Origin: an uncultured Oscillospiraceae bacterium
Lineage (GTDB): Bacteria > Bacillota > Clostridia > Oscillospirales > Oscillospiraceae
DNA: 64,000 bases
Direction of reading: 5' to 3'
Assembly (NCBI GenBank): GCA_934569225.1
Contig: CAKTKC010000001.1
Location: 191,627-255,626, forward strand
Every line of letters starts with the position of its first letter. Within the stretch, counting starts at the first letter, position 1. The translations under genes and the position numbers were made by a program. Positions 16,657-24,260 of the stretch are shown here, piece by piece. Under the pieces are notes generated by a model. It saw nothing but the letters and a program-made list of their open reading frames with translations, did no database searches and was not told the origin of the DNA.

Positions 16657-17573
16657 TGGCAAGTGTAGTTGGCATCGGCGCCGCGGTCTTTGACATTCTG
16701 ATGACCGTGGACGCCTTCCCCCGTGAGGATACCAAGCTCCGGGGTCTGGAAACCAAATTCCAGTGCGGCGGCCCCTGCGCCACCGGACTGGTAGCCATCA
16801 GCAAGCTTGGGGAGACCGCCAGTTACATGGGCACCGTGGGCGACGATATGTACGGCACCTTTGTGAAGGCCGAAATGGAGCGCTACGGCGTGGATACCTC
16901 CTGCGTGAAGGTGAATCCCGGCCTGACCTTCCACAGCGTGGTTCTGCTGAACGTCAGCAACAGCAGCCGTACCTGCGTCTGGAACCGGGGAGAAGCGGCG
17001 GCACCTACGGTGGAGGATATCGATCTGGACGCTCTGAAGCAGGCAAAGTACCTGCATCTGGACGGCAACCAGCTGGACTGCGCCATTTTTGCGGCGGAGA
17101 AAGCCCATGAAATGGGCGTCACGGTCAGCATGGACGCAGGCGGCGCTTACCCGAATATCGAGAAACTCCTGCCGCTGGTGGATGTGCTGATTCCCAGCGA
17201 GGAATTTTCCATGAAGGTTACCGGCTGCGCCACGGCGGTGGAGGCCGCGGCGGTATTGCAGGAGCGGTATCATCCTCAGATTCTGGTGATCACCCAGGGC
17301 AGCAAGGGCGGCTTTATCTGGGAGAACGGCAAGGAAGTCCGCTATCCCGTGTTCCCCGTGAAGGCGATCGACTCCAACGGCGCGGGAGACACCTTCCACG
17401 GTGCGTTCGTGGCGGCGCGGCTGAAGGGCATGGACGTGTACGAAGCCTGCCGTTTTGCCTCCGCTACCTCCGCTTTGAAATGCACCCGCTTCGGTGCCCA
17501 GCAGGGCATCCCCGGCTACGAGGAAGTCCTGGAATTTATGAAGACTCACGAGGGAGTTGTGTACGATGGATAA
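16656..17573 (+). CDS. PfkB family carbohydrate kinase
   Basis: A 305-residue ribokinase-fold kinase. It shows the N-terminal substrate region (CGGPCATGLVAISKLG near residues 37-52) and the PfkB signature with catalytic Asp in DSNGAGDTFHGAF near residues 238-250. It phosphorylates a sugar or sugar acid with ATP in the cytoplasm, most likely making the substrate for the aldolase whose stop overlaps its start (TAATG). Its own stop overlaps the following gene by eight bases. The possible members of this family (fructose 1-phosphate, tagatose 6-phosphate, 5-dehydro-2-deoxygluconate, KDG kinases) cannot be separated here. Confidence 0.9.
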   Translation: MASVVGIGAAVFDILMTVDAFPREDTKLRGLETKFQCGGPCATGLVAISKLGETASYMGTVGDDMYGTFVKAEMERYGVDTSCVKVNPGLTFHSVVLLNVSNSSRTCVWNRGEAAAPTVEDIDLDALKQAKYLHLDGNQLDCAIFAAEKAHEMGVTVSMDAGGAYPNIEKLLPLVDVLIPSEEFSMKVTGCATAVEAAAVLQERYHPQILVITQGSKGGFIWENGKEVRYPVFPVKAIDSNGAGDTFHGAFVAARLKGMDVYEACRFASATSALKCTRFGAQQGIPGYEEVLEFMKTHEGVVYDG

Positions 17574-18228
17574 TTTGCAGAAGTTACAGGCGGCAAATCC
17601 CCACATTCCAATTCACACCATCCATGATGCGGTGTTCCGGCGCTACGGCAGCGTGATTCAGGAGGACACCTCTGCGTTCTGCGCGGCGGCGGAGACCCTT
17701 CCGTTCCCGGAAGAGGGAAGCAAGTATGTTGCTTCGACTCCGGAGCTGGACGAAATTCCGGCGGCGGCGAAGCTGCGGGAAATCCACTGCGGCGGTCTGG
17801 ACGAGCAGATCGGCCTGTGCTGGGGACATTCCAATCAGCTGAACGCTCTGGAGTGGCACACCTGCAACGAGTTCAACATTGCCGTCCGGGAGCTGGTTCT
17901 GCTGCTGGCGAAGCGGGAAGATCTGGACGAGGACGGCCGCCTGAACGCGGACAAGGTGCAGGCGTTTTATCTGGCTCAGGGCGAGATGATCGAGGTGTAT
18001 TCGGACACCCTGCATTTCTGCCCCTGCGAGGTGACAGAGAACGGCTTCAGCTGCATCGTGGGATTGCAGCGGGGAACCAACCTGCCCATTGCCCCTGAGC
18101 AGAAGGTGAACAAGCTCTGGGCGGCCAACAAATGGCTGCTGGGACACGAGGCGAACACCGGCCTCATCGAACGGGGCGCGTTCCCTGGAATTTACGGGGA
18201 AAACTGGAGGATCAATCCCATCAAGTAA
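17566..18228 (+). CDS. DUF4867 family protein, cupin-like
   Basis: A 220-residue soluble protein that I place in DUF4867. It has histidine- and glutamate-rich stretches of the type seen in metal-binding cupin isomerases: LEWHTCNEFNI near residues 99-109 and GEMIEVYSDTLHFCPC near 142-157. It is the last gene of the aldolase-kinase operon, starting at an ATG that overlaps the kinase stop (ATGGATAA). Operon position and the putative metal site suggest an isomerase or epimerase of the sugar or sugar phosphate handled by its neighbours. No characterised relative is known to me, so this is inference. Confidence 0.7.
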   Translation: MDNLQKLQAANPHIPIHTIHDAVFRRYGSVIQEDTSAFCAAAETLPFPEEGSKYVASTPELDEIPAAAKLREIHCGGLDEQIGLCWGHSNQLNALEWHTCNEFNIAVRELVLLLAKREDLDEDGRLNADKVQAFYLAQGEMIEVYSDTLHFCPCEVTENGFSCIVGLQRGTNLPIAPEQKVNKLWAANKWLLGHEANTGLIERGAFPGIYGENWRINPIK

Positions 18229-18265
18229 CGCAAAAATGCTGCCTTTTGACGGGCGGACGTAAAAC

Positions 18266-18305
18266 AGGGAATGGAGCGTATCGATACAGATACGCTCCAT
18301 TTCTC
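18266..18305 (+). terminator. Hairpin terminator after the DUF4867 gene
   Basis: ATGGAGCGTATC/GATACGCTCCAT (18271-18282 with 18289-18300) is a 12-bp perfect stem followed by a short TTCTC tail. Confidence 0.65.
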
Positions 18306-18319
18306 GTGTCGGGGTACAG

Positions 18320-18440
18320 CCCCTTGGCTCTCCCTCCGGGAGAGCTGTCACCGAAGGTGACCGAGAGGGTACCGCACCCTAGTATACCCTCTCCGTCCTC
18401 GCTTCGCTCGGCCACCTCTCCCATAGGGAGAGGCAAGGGG
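18320..18440. repeat. 121-bp palindromic intergenic repeat
   Basis: Bounded by CCCCTTG and CAAGGGG. It holds hairpins GCTCTCCC/GGGAGAGC (18327-18345), GTCACC/GGTGAC (18347-18361), a GAGGGTA/TATACCCTC pair, and CCTCTCCC/GGGAGAGG (18415-18433). The form and wording are like the dispersed palindromic units I associate with gut Clostridia. It lies between two convergent genes and encodes nothing. Confidence 0.75.
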
Positions 18441-18455
18441 AGGGACGCATTTGAC

Positions 18456-18725
18456 TTATTCTTCGGCGTCTTTCTGCGGCTCCTGAGCGTCCTCCGGCTT
18501 GCGGTAGTATTCTTTCAGCAGCAGAACAAGATACCGCACGACGAAGACAATGCCGCCGCCCAGCACGGCGATGCCGAGAAGCAAAACCTTGACACTGGGG
18601 GCATCAGCACCGCCGACGATATAGGCCTGGACGATTTTTGCCAGCATATAGGCAAGAAGCAGCAGGGCGGTGCCGACCAGGACGATGCGGTTTCCCACCT
18701 GCGTGGATTTGTTCTGTTTGCTCAT
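18456..18725 (-). CDS. Small membrane protein with two helices
   Basis: An 89-residue protein with a short polar N-terminus (SKQNKSTQVGN), two hydrophobic helices (about residues 14-36 and 47-70) and an acidic, lysine-rich tail (EEYYRKPEDAQEPQKDAEE). The start at 18725 follows GGAGG at ideal spacing; the longer frame to 18773 lacks a ribosome site. No family is recognised. It stands alone between a repeat and a divergent small gene. It looks like a genuine short inner-membrane protein, but its role is unknown. Confidence 0.7.
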   Translation of the reverse strand: MSKQNKSTQVGNRIVLVGTALLLLAYMLAKIVQAYIVGGADAPSVKVLLLGIAVLGGGIVFVVRYLVLLLKEYYRKPEDAQEPQKDAEE

Positions 18726-18798
18726 AGAATGGCCTCCTTCACTTTTGTACAAGGATACGGTATTTTTAAGCAAATGTCAATATCGGCAGAAATAATGA

Positions 18799-18828
18799 TT
18801 GACAACACCCGGCTTCGGCTGTTATTGT
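18799..18828 (+). promoter_or_regulatory. Promoter of the 148-residue hypothetical gene
   Basis: TTGACA (18799-18804), 18 bp, TATTGT (18823-18828). Confidence 0.65.
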
Positions 18829-18852
18829 GATGGGTAGAAATGAGGTGTGCAC

Positions 18853-19299
18853 ATGGAACAACTACAGAAATTGATCGACGAATACGTAAAATGGACGGAG
18901 GAAAACCGGATGGCGGGGAAGAAGATCGCCATCTATCTCGGCCTTCAGGTGGAGCAAAGCCCGAAACACACTGCTTTTTATGAGGCGGTAGGGGAGTGGG
19001 CGAAGACATTCGCGGCCGGACAGCCGGAGCATGAGCAGACGGTGGCGGCAGTGCGGACGCTGCTGTTTTCCGCCGGGGAGCATCTGGGCAGCGAGGCGGA
19101 ATGGTATCTGATCGCCATCCAGAACTACGCGAAGGACTTCCTTGGCGAACTGAGCGTGGAGGAAAAGGCGCAGCTGGCGGAGGGCTACCGGAAGAAATAC
19201 CCCGCGGGCAGACGGCTTCCTTTGCAGAATGAGATTTACAGGCTCCTTTCCGGAGAGAAGAAGAAACCTTTCTGGAAATGGCATATCAACCAAAAATGA
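18853..19299 (+). CDS. Hypothetical soluble protein
   Basis: A 148-residue, charged, largely helical protein without signal peptide or membrane segment. I see no motif that I can assign. It has a good promoter and a GAGGTG ribosome site before the ATG at 18853. An in-frame ATG two codons earlier is possible. The region EEKAQLAEGYRKKYPAGRRLPLQ near residues 105-127 looks like a conserved helical core, but without alignment that is only an impression. It lies between the small membrane protein and the LacI regulator and need not be related to either. Confidence 0.65.
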   Translation: MEQLQKLIDEYVKWTEENRMAGKKIAIYLGLQVEQSPKHTAFYEAVGEWAKTFAAGQPEHEQTVAAVRTLLFSAGEHLGSEAEWYLIAIQNYAKDFLGELSVEEKAQLAEGYRKKYPAGRRLPLQNEIYRLLSGEKKKPFWKWHINQK

Positions 19300-19326
19300 G
19301 CCGCAATTTATGGTGAATATTGGCAC

Positions 19327-19355
19327 TTGTTATTCGAGGGGAAATCTGTTACGAT
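19327..19355 (+). promoter_or_regulatory. Promoter of the LacI-type regulator gene
   Basis: TTGTTA (19327-19332), 17 bp, TACGAT (19350-19355). The operator at 19363-19378 starts 7 bp after the -10 box. Confidence 0.6.
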
Positions 19356-19362
19356 ATAAACA

Positions 19363-19378
19363 ACGTAAGCGGTTTCGT
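19363..19378. promoter_or_regulatory. LacI-family operator, imperfect, at its own gene
   Basis: ACGTAAGCGGTTTCGT agrees at 13 of 16 positions with the perfect palindrome at 20479. Its position across the start of transcription suggests autorepression. Confidence 0.65.
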
Positions 19379-19395
19379 AAAAGGTTACGAATTGG

Positions 19396-20415
19396 GTGAA
19401 TGAAATGACTCTGAAAGATATTGCGCGACTTGCCAACTGCTCGACAGCGACGGTCTCCCGTGTTATCAACAACGAAAAAGGCGTTTCCGAGGAGACGAGA
19501 GCCTATATCCAGCGGGTCATTGACGAGAACGGCTACCAGCCCAACAAGCAGGCGAAGGGATTGGCAGAGCAGAAGACCAACACGCTCCTGTTTGTTTACG
19601 AAAACACACCCGACAACCCCTTCTTCACCGAGCTGATCCGCGGCGCTATCGACGGAGCGAAGGAAGCCCACCAGATCCTGCTGTTCAACATCATCTGCGA
19701 CAGCTACGTCACGGATTATTTCCTGAACGCCTTACGTTCCGACCAGATCGACGGCGTCATCGTGGCGTCCACAGGTCTGGAGGAGACGCGGAATTTCGCG
19801 AAGATGGTCGCGAGCGAAGGCCGTCATCTGGTGCTGATCAACGACCCCATCGGCGAACTGAACGTTCCCAGAATCTACATCAACAACGACCAGTCGGCCT
19901 ATCAGGCCACGCGCCACCTTCTGGAATGCGGCCACACCCGCATCGGCCACATCGGCGGCAGAACCACCTCCTATCCCAGCTATCAGCGCTTTGAGGGCTA
20001 CAGCCGGGCGATGACGGACGCCGGTCTGCGGCGCTATGTTGACCGGTACACCATCATGGACAACACCAACCGGGAGGAAGCCCGGGCGGCGGCGAAGAAG
20101 CTGCTGGCAAAGAAGAACCGCCCCACGGCAATCTTCTGCGCCAACGACTCTCTGGCCTTTGGGGTGTGCGCGGCAGTGAGCGACGTGGGACTGCGGGTAC
20201 CCAACGACGTATCCGTGGTCGGCTACGACGATATCGCGATGGCCTCCACCTTCGAGCCGAAGCTGACGACCATCCATCAGCCCATATACGAAATGGGGCG
20301 CCGCAGCATCCAGCTGATGCTGCACCAGACCCAGAGCGGCGGCACGGGAATCCCCGAATCCGTGGTGTTGTCCGCGTCCCTCGTCAAACGTGAGTCGGTA
20401 CGAAACCTGTTATAG
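19396..20415 (+). CDS. LacI family transcriptional regulator
   Basis: A 339-residue repressor. The N-terminal helix-turn-helix is typical (TLKDIARLANCSTATVSRVINNEKGVS, with hinge residues near 50-60). It is followed by a periplasmic-binding-protein-like sensing domain (about 65-330) that should bind a sugar or sugar phosphate. The frame starts with GTG at 19396; an ATG three codons later also fits the family start and cannot be excluded. Operator-like palindromes occur at its own promoter and before the next operon, so it most likely represses itself and the RbsABC-type importer. It is followed by a terminator. Confidence 0.92.
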   Translation: MNEMTLKDIARLANCSTATVSRVINNEKGVSEETRAYIQRVIDENGYQPNKQAKGLAEQKTNTLLFVYENTPDNPFFTELIRGAIDGAKEAHQILLFNIICDSYVTDYFLNALRSDQIDGVIVASTGLEETRNFAKMVASEGRHLVLINDPIGELNVPRIYINNDQSAYQATRHLLECGHTRIGHIGGRTTSYPSYQRFEGYSRAMTDAGLRRYVDRYTIMDNTNREEARAAAKKLLAKKNRPTAIFCANDSLAFGVCAAVSDVGLRVPNDVSVVGYDDIAMASTFEPKLTTIHQPIYEMGRRSIQLMLHQTQSGGTGIPESVVLSASLVKRESVRNLL

Positions 20416-20420
20416 AATGG

Positions 20421-20468
20421 AAAAATGCAAAGGGAAAAACCAGAGGTTAAAGGACTTTGCATTTTTTT
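20421..20468 (+). terminator. Intrinsic terminator after the LacI gene
   Basis: AAAAATGCAAAG (20421-20432) pairs with CTTTGCATTTTTT (20455-20467) and ends in a run of seven T. Confidence 0.85.
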
Positions 20469-20478
20469 GAACCGCAGA

Positions 20479-20494
20479 ACGTAAGCGCTTACGT
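20479..20494. promoter_or_regulatory. Perfect LacI-family operator of the sugar importer operon
   Basis: ACGTAAGCGCTTACGT is a perfect 16-bp palindrome with the central CG typical of LacI/PurR sites. It lies 115 bases before the binding-protein gene. Confidence 0.8.
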
Positions 20495-20508
20495 AAACGA
20501 AAAACTGA

Positions 20509-20529
20509 TTGATACATAACGGGTATCAA
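20509..20529. promoter_or_regulatory. Second inverted repeat before the importer operon
   Basis: TTGATAC and GTATCAA are perfect 7-bp arms 7 bp apart. The left arm could also serve as a -35-like hexamer. Function unknown. Confidence 0.35.
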
Positions 20530-20608
20530 AACGGCAATAAAAGCGCGCATGAAACCGTAACTTGTGCCGGGATCCCCGGCATAAAATAAAAACAAAGGAG
20601 CACACATA

Positions 20609-21673
20609 ATGAAAAAGATCGTAGCGTTTTTCCTCGCAATGAGCATGGTAGTTGTCATGCTGGCCGGCTGCGGCGCGTCCCAGACCCCCACAACAACCGA
20701 AGCCCCCAAGGCCGAAACCAAGGCTGCCACCGAAGCTGCCCCCGCAGCTGAGACCGAGCAGAAGGAACTGACCATCGCCGGTATCGTCTTCAAGGACGAG
20801 TTCACCATGAAGATGGTTCAGCAGGGCTATGAGGATGCCGCCAAGGATTACGGCGTGAACCTCGTCCTCGGCAACTCCATGGGCGACCTGGCCAACGAGC
20901 AGCAGCTGGTTTATAGCTACATCGACATGGGCGTTGACGGCATCGCCATCACCCCCTACTCCGAAGAAGCCTCCATCCCCATCCTGAAGGAAGCCTATGA
21001 CAAGGGCATCGAAGTGGCCGTGGCCAACATCAAGCTGAACGACGCTTCCTTCGTCTGCGGCGGCTTCACCTCCCAGGACCTGCTGAACGGCCAGAAGCTG
21101 GGCGACTACACCGCCAAGTACCTGTCCGACAAGTACGGCAACGACCTGAAGATCGCCATCATGGACTTTGACGCTGCCATCCCCGAGCAGTCCAAGGCCC
21201 GCTACGGCGGCTTCCTGGAAAAGCTGACCGAGCACGGCGTCAACTATGAGATCGTCGCCCAGCAGTCCTCCACCTCCAAGAACGACAACGTGCCCATCGT
21301 TGAAGCCATGCTGGCGGGCGCTCCCGACTGCAACGTCTTCTTCTGCACCTCCGCCGCCTTCACCAACGTCGTTGTGCAGGTCGTTATGAACATGGGTCTG
21401 TCCGACAAGATCACCGTCGTCGGCTACGACATGGGCGAGCAGACCGCTACCCAGATCCTGGACGAGAACTCTCCTCTGTACTGCACGCTGGAGCAGGATA
21501 TGTACACCATGGGCTACAAGGCTGTTGAGCAGCTGGTCAAGACCCTGCGGGGCGAAGAGACCGAGTGCCCCCGGGGCGACACCGTCTATCTGGAAGGCAT
21601 CATCCACAGCAAGGAAGATCTGGCCGGTGTTCAGACCTGGCTGGACGGCTACTACAAGCTGGCCAACGGCTAA
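20609..21673 (+). CDS. Sugar ABC transporter substrate-binding lipoprotein (RbsB-like)
   Basis: A 354-residue binding protein of the periplasmic-binding-protein type 4 family, which serves ribose, xylose, galactose and related CUT2 importers. The signal peptide ends in lipobox LAGC (Cys about 21), followed by a Thr/Ala/Glu-rich linker (22-50). The sensing lobes follow (ELTIAGIVFKDEFTMKMVQQGYED near 52-75; DGIAITPYSEEASIPILKEAYDKG near 110-133). It works with the ATPase and permease encoded next. A strong intercistronic hairpin follows the stop, which should stabilise its part of the message relative to the other two. Confidence 0.93.
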   Translation: MKKIVAFFLAMSMVVVMLAGCGASQTPTTTEAPKAETKAATEAAPAAETEQKELTIAGIVFKDEFTMKMVQQGYEDAAKDYGVNLVLGNSMGDLANEQQLVYSYIDMGVDGIAITPYSEEASIPILKEAYDKGIEVAVANIKLNDASFVCGGFTSQDLLNGQKLGDYTAKYLSDKYGNDLKIAIMDFDAAIPEQSKARYGGFLEKLTEHGVNYEIVAQQSSTSKNDNVPIVEAMLAGAPDCNVFFCTSAAFTNVVVQVVMNMGLSDKITVVGYDMGEQTATQILDENSPLYCTLEQDMYTMGYKAVEQLVKTLRGEETECPRGDTVYLEGIIHSKEDLAGVQTWLDGYYKLANG

Positions 21674-21696
21674 TCGATTTTCGTAAGCATTCCATA

Positions 21697-21724
21697 AGGC
21701 TCCGGGGCTTCGCACCCGGAGCCT
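21697..21724 (+). other. Intercistronic hairpin after the binding-protein gene
   Basis: AGGCTCCGGG pairs with CCCGGAGCCT (10 bp, 8-base loop) with only a weak T tail. It probably acts as a message stabiliser or partial terminator that lowers ATPase and permease output. Confidence 0.6.
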
Positions 21725-21753
21725 CTCCAATCAAAGAGAGTGGTGAATAAAAA

Positions 21754-23268
21754 GTGAGTACCCTTTCCTGCGATAACATTGTGAAAGACTATCCCGGCAC
21801 CCGTGCGCTGGATCATGTGAGCGCTTCCTTCGACAGCGGCAAGATCAACGCGCTTCTGGGCAAAAACGGGTCGGGAAAATCCACCCTTTGCAAGATCTTC
21901 GCCGGCGCGGAAAGCGCGACCAGCGGCGAATTTTATCTGGATGGACAGAAGCTGAGCTTTCGCAGTCCGACGGATGCCGCAAAGAGCGGCATTGTGCTGG
22001 TGTACCAGGAGACGAGCCTGGTTCCCACACTGACGGTTATGGAAAATATTTTCATGGGGCGTCTGCCCAAGAAGCCGGGCGGCCTCATCAACTGGAAGCT
22101 GGTGCAGTCGGAGACCGAGCGCCTGCTGAAAGTGATGGACGTCAAGATCAATCCCAAATCCAAGATCATGCACCTGCCCATGTGGCAGCGGCAGGTCGTA
22201 GAGATCTGCAAGGCGCTCAGCCAGGATCCCAAGGTTCTGATCCTGGACGAGCCGACTTCCGCCCTGGCCAAGGCGGAGGTGGAAAAGCTGTTTGCGGCCA
22301 TTCGTAAAGTAAAAGAAAATGATGTAATCATTATCTACATTTCTCATAAACTGGCAGAAATACACGAGATCGCCGATACCGTCACCGTTCTGCGGGACGC
22401 CCAGTATGTCGGCAAGAAGAACATCGAGGAGATCGACAACGCCGGTATGATCGCCATGATGTTCGGCAAGACGGAGATCCGGAAGCGTCCGGCGGATGTG
22501 GTTCCCACGGACGAGCCGGTGATGGAGGTCAAGCACCTGACCCGCGCCGGGTGGTACGAGGATATCTCCTTTACCCTGTACAAGGGCGAGGTGCTGGGCA
22601 TCGCGGGCGTTCTGGGCTCCGGGCGGACGGAACTGCTGGGCGGCATTTTCGGTTCCGATCCGGCGGATTCCGGCGAGGTCATCATCGAGGGAAAGACCTA
22701 TCTCAAGCGTACCCCTGCCATCATGAAGAACGCCGGTCTCGGCCTGACCCCTGAGGACAGAAAGACCACCGGCCTGATTCTGAAGCACTCCATCGAGAGC
22801 AACCTCTGCTACGCCGGTATGAAGAAGACCACCATCAACGGCTGGGTGGAGAGCCGGAAGAAGCGCAAGGAAATGTCCGAGCGGCAGGTCAAGGCATTGC
22901 AGATCAAACTTTCCAGCATTTCCGCAAAGGCAAGCTCCATGTCCGGCGGCAACCAGCAGAAGGTGGTCGTGGGCAACTGGCTGAACAACGACCCCAAGAT
23001 CATGATCTTTGACGAGCCCACCAGAGGCATCGACGTGAACGCGAAGCAGCAGATCTTCGAGATCATGTGGAATCAGGCGAAGCAGGGGAATTCCTCCATC
23101 TTTGTCTCCACGGAGCTGGAGGAGCTGCCCGGCGTCTGCAACCGTATTCTGGTGCTGCGGGGCGGAAAGATCACCGAGGAATTGACCACGGAAAAGATCG
23201 ATTCCATGACAACAAACGATTTGTATACGCTTTGTATGGGAGGACATTCCAGTGAACGAGAGAATTAA
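21754..23268 (+). CDS. Sugar ABC transporter ATPase (RbsA/XylG type)
   Basis: A 504-residue double ATPase. The first nucleotide-binding domain has Walker A GKNGSGKSTLCK near residues 35-46 and Walker B ILDEPTSAL near 162. The second domain starts near residue 250; it has the divergent GVLGSGRTELLGG, a signature MSGGNQQKVVVG near 398 and IFDEPTRGIDV near 420. This is the normal plan of CUT2 importers. Translation starts at GTG 21754. Seventeen bases of overlap with the permease gene show tight coupling. It energises uptake of the sugar bound by the preceding lipoprotein. Confidence 0.93.
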   Translation: MSTLSCDNIVKDYPGTRALDHVSASFDSGKINALLGKNGSGKSTLCKIFAGAESATSGEFYLDGQKLSFRSPTDAAKSGIVLVYQETSLVPTLTVMENIFMGRLPKKPGGLINWKLVQSETERLLKVMDVKINPKSKIMHLPMWQRQVVEICKALSQDPKVLILDEPTSALAKAEVEKLFAAIRKVKENDVIIIYISHKLAEIHEIADTVTVLRDAQYVGKKNIEEIDNAGMIAMMFGKTEIRKRPADVVPTDEPVMEVKHLTRAGWYEDISFTLYKGEVLGIAGVLGSGRTELLGGIFGSDPADSGEVIIEGKTYLKRTPAIMKNAGLGLTPEDRKTTGLILKHSIESNLCYAGMKKTTINGWVESRKKRKEMSERQVKALQIKLSSISAKASSMSGGNQQKVVVGNWLNNDPKIMIFDEPTRGIDVNAKQQIFEIMWNQAKQGNSSIFVSTELEELPGVCNRILVLRGGKITEELTTEKIDSMTTNDLYTLCMGGHSSEREN

Positions 23269-24238
23269 CAAGAAAAAAGTCATGTACCACTTCCTGAACC
23301 ATGTTACGGAGATCGTTCTGATTCTGGTTGTGATTGCCCTGTGGATCTCCACGGACTCCTTTATGAAGCTGAACAACTGGATGAACCTGCTTCGTTCCGG
23401 CGCCATCAAGGGCCTGATCGCCCTGGGCGTCACCATGGTTCTGATCTGCGGCAAGATCGACCTGTCCACGGGTTCCCAGGTCGGCCTGTCCGGCATGTTC
23501 GTGGCCGTGTTCTGCAAGAACATGGTCGCCGCCGGATATAACCAGACGCTGGCCTGCCTGATCGGCATGGCGGTGGGCATTGCCTTCGCCGTGGTCATCG
23601 GCCTGCTCCACGCCTTTTTGCAGAACACCTATGATCTGCCGCCCTTTGTGGTCACGCTGGGCACCCAGTATCTGATGTTCGGCCTGGCCGCCATCATCTG
23701 CAACAACTATCCCATCCCCAACGCTTACCCCAACTGGTACGTGCAGGTGGGCATGGGACGGCTGTTCGGCGTGGTGCCCTATCCCGTCATCATTTTCTTT
23801 GTGGCGGCAGTTCTGTGCTACTTCATCATGGAGCACACCACCACGGGCCGCTGTGTGTATGCCGTGGGCGGCAACCAGGAAGCGGCCCGTCTGACCGGCA
23901 TCAACGTGTTCAAGTCCAAGGCATTCGTGTTTATCGCCGTGCAGATTCTGGCGGCAATCGCGGGCTTCATCAACTCCGCCCAGGTCAACCAGGCGGACTG
24001 GTCGTACGGCAAGGAGTGGCCGACGGACTGCCTGTCCATGGCGATCATCGGCGGCACCTCCATGGCGGGCGGCTCCGGCACCATTTACGGAACCGTGGTG
24101 GGCGTTGTCCTGATCTCCGTGCTGATCAACGGCATGACCATCCTGAACTGGAACATTTACTTGCAGTACATCGTCCGCGGCGCGATTCTGATCGGCTCTC
24201 TGGTGCTGATGGCTTACCGGGATAAATACCGTGATTAA
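23252..24238 (+). CDS. Sugar ABC permease (RbsC/XylH type)
   Basis: A 328-residue permease with about nine to ten hydrophobic helices, one of the BPD_transp_2 family that pairs with RbsA-like ATPases. Family segments are GLIALGVTMVLICGKIDLSTGS near residues 53-73 and the cytoplasmic EAARLTGINVFKSKAFVF near 210-228. It starts at GTG 23252 inside the end of the ATPase gene. The mannose-6-phosphate isomerase gene follows after 22 bases and is probably in the same transcript. Confidence 0.93.
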   Translation: MNERINKKKVMYHFLNHVTEIVLILVVIALWISTDSFMKLNNWMNLLRSGAIKGLIALGVTMVLICGKIDLSTGSQVGLSGMFVAVFCKNMVAAGYNQTLACLIGMAVGIAFAVVIGLLHAFLQNTYDLPPFVVTLGTQYLMFGLAAIICNNYPIPNAYPNWYVQVGMGRLFGVVPYPVIIFFVAAVLCYFIMEHTTTGRCVYAVGGNQEAARLTGINVFKSKAFVFIAVQILAAIAGFINSAQVNQADWSYGKEWPTDCLSMAIIGGTSMAGGSGTIYGTVVGVVLISVLINGMTILNWNIYLQYIVRGAILIGSLVLMAYRDKYRD

Positions 24239-24260
24239 GTAAGAGGCGGTGTTTGGGCCT

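Noticed and set aside
18320-18440. CRISPR array
   Set aside because: Palindromic units do not repeat directly with spacers, and no cas gene is near.
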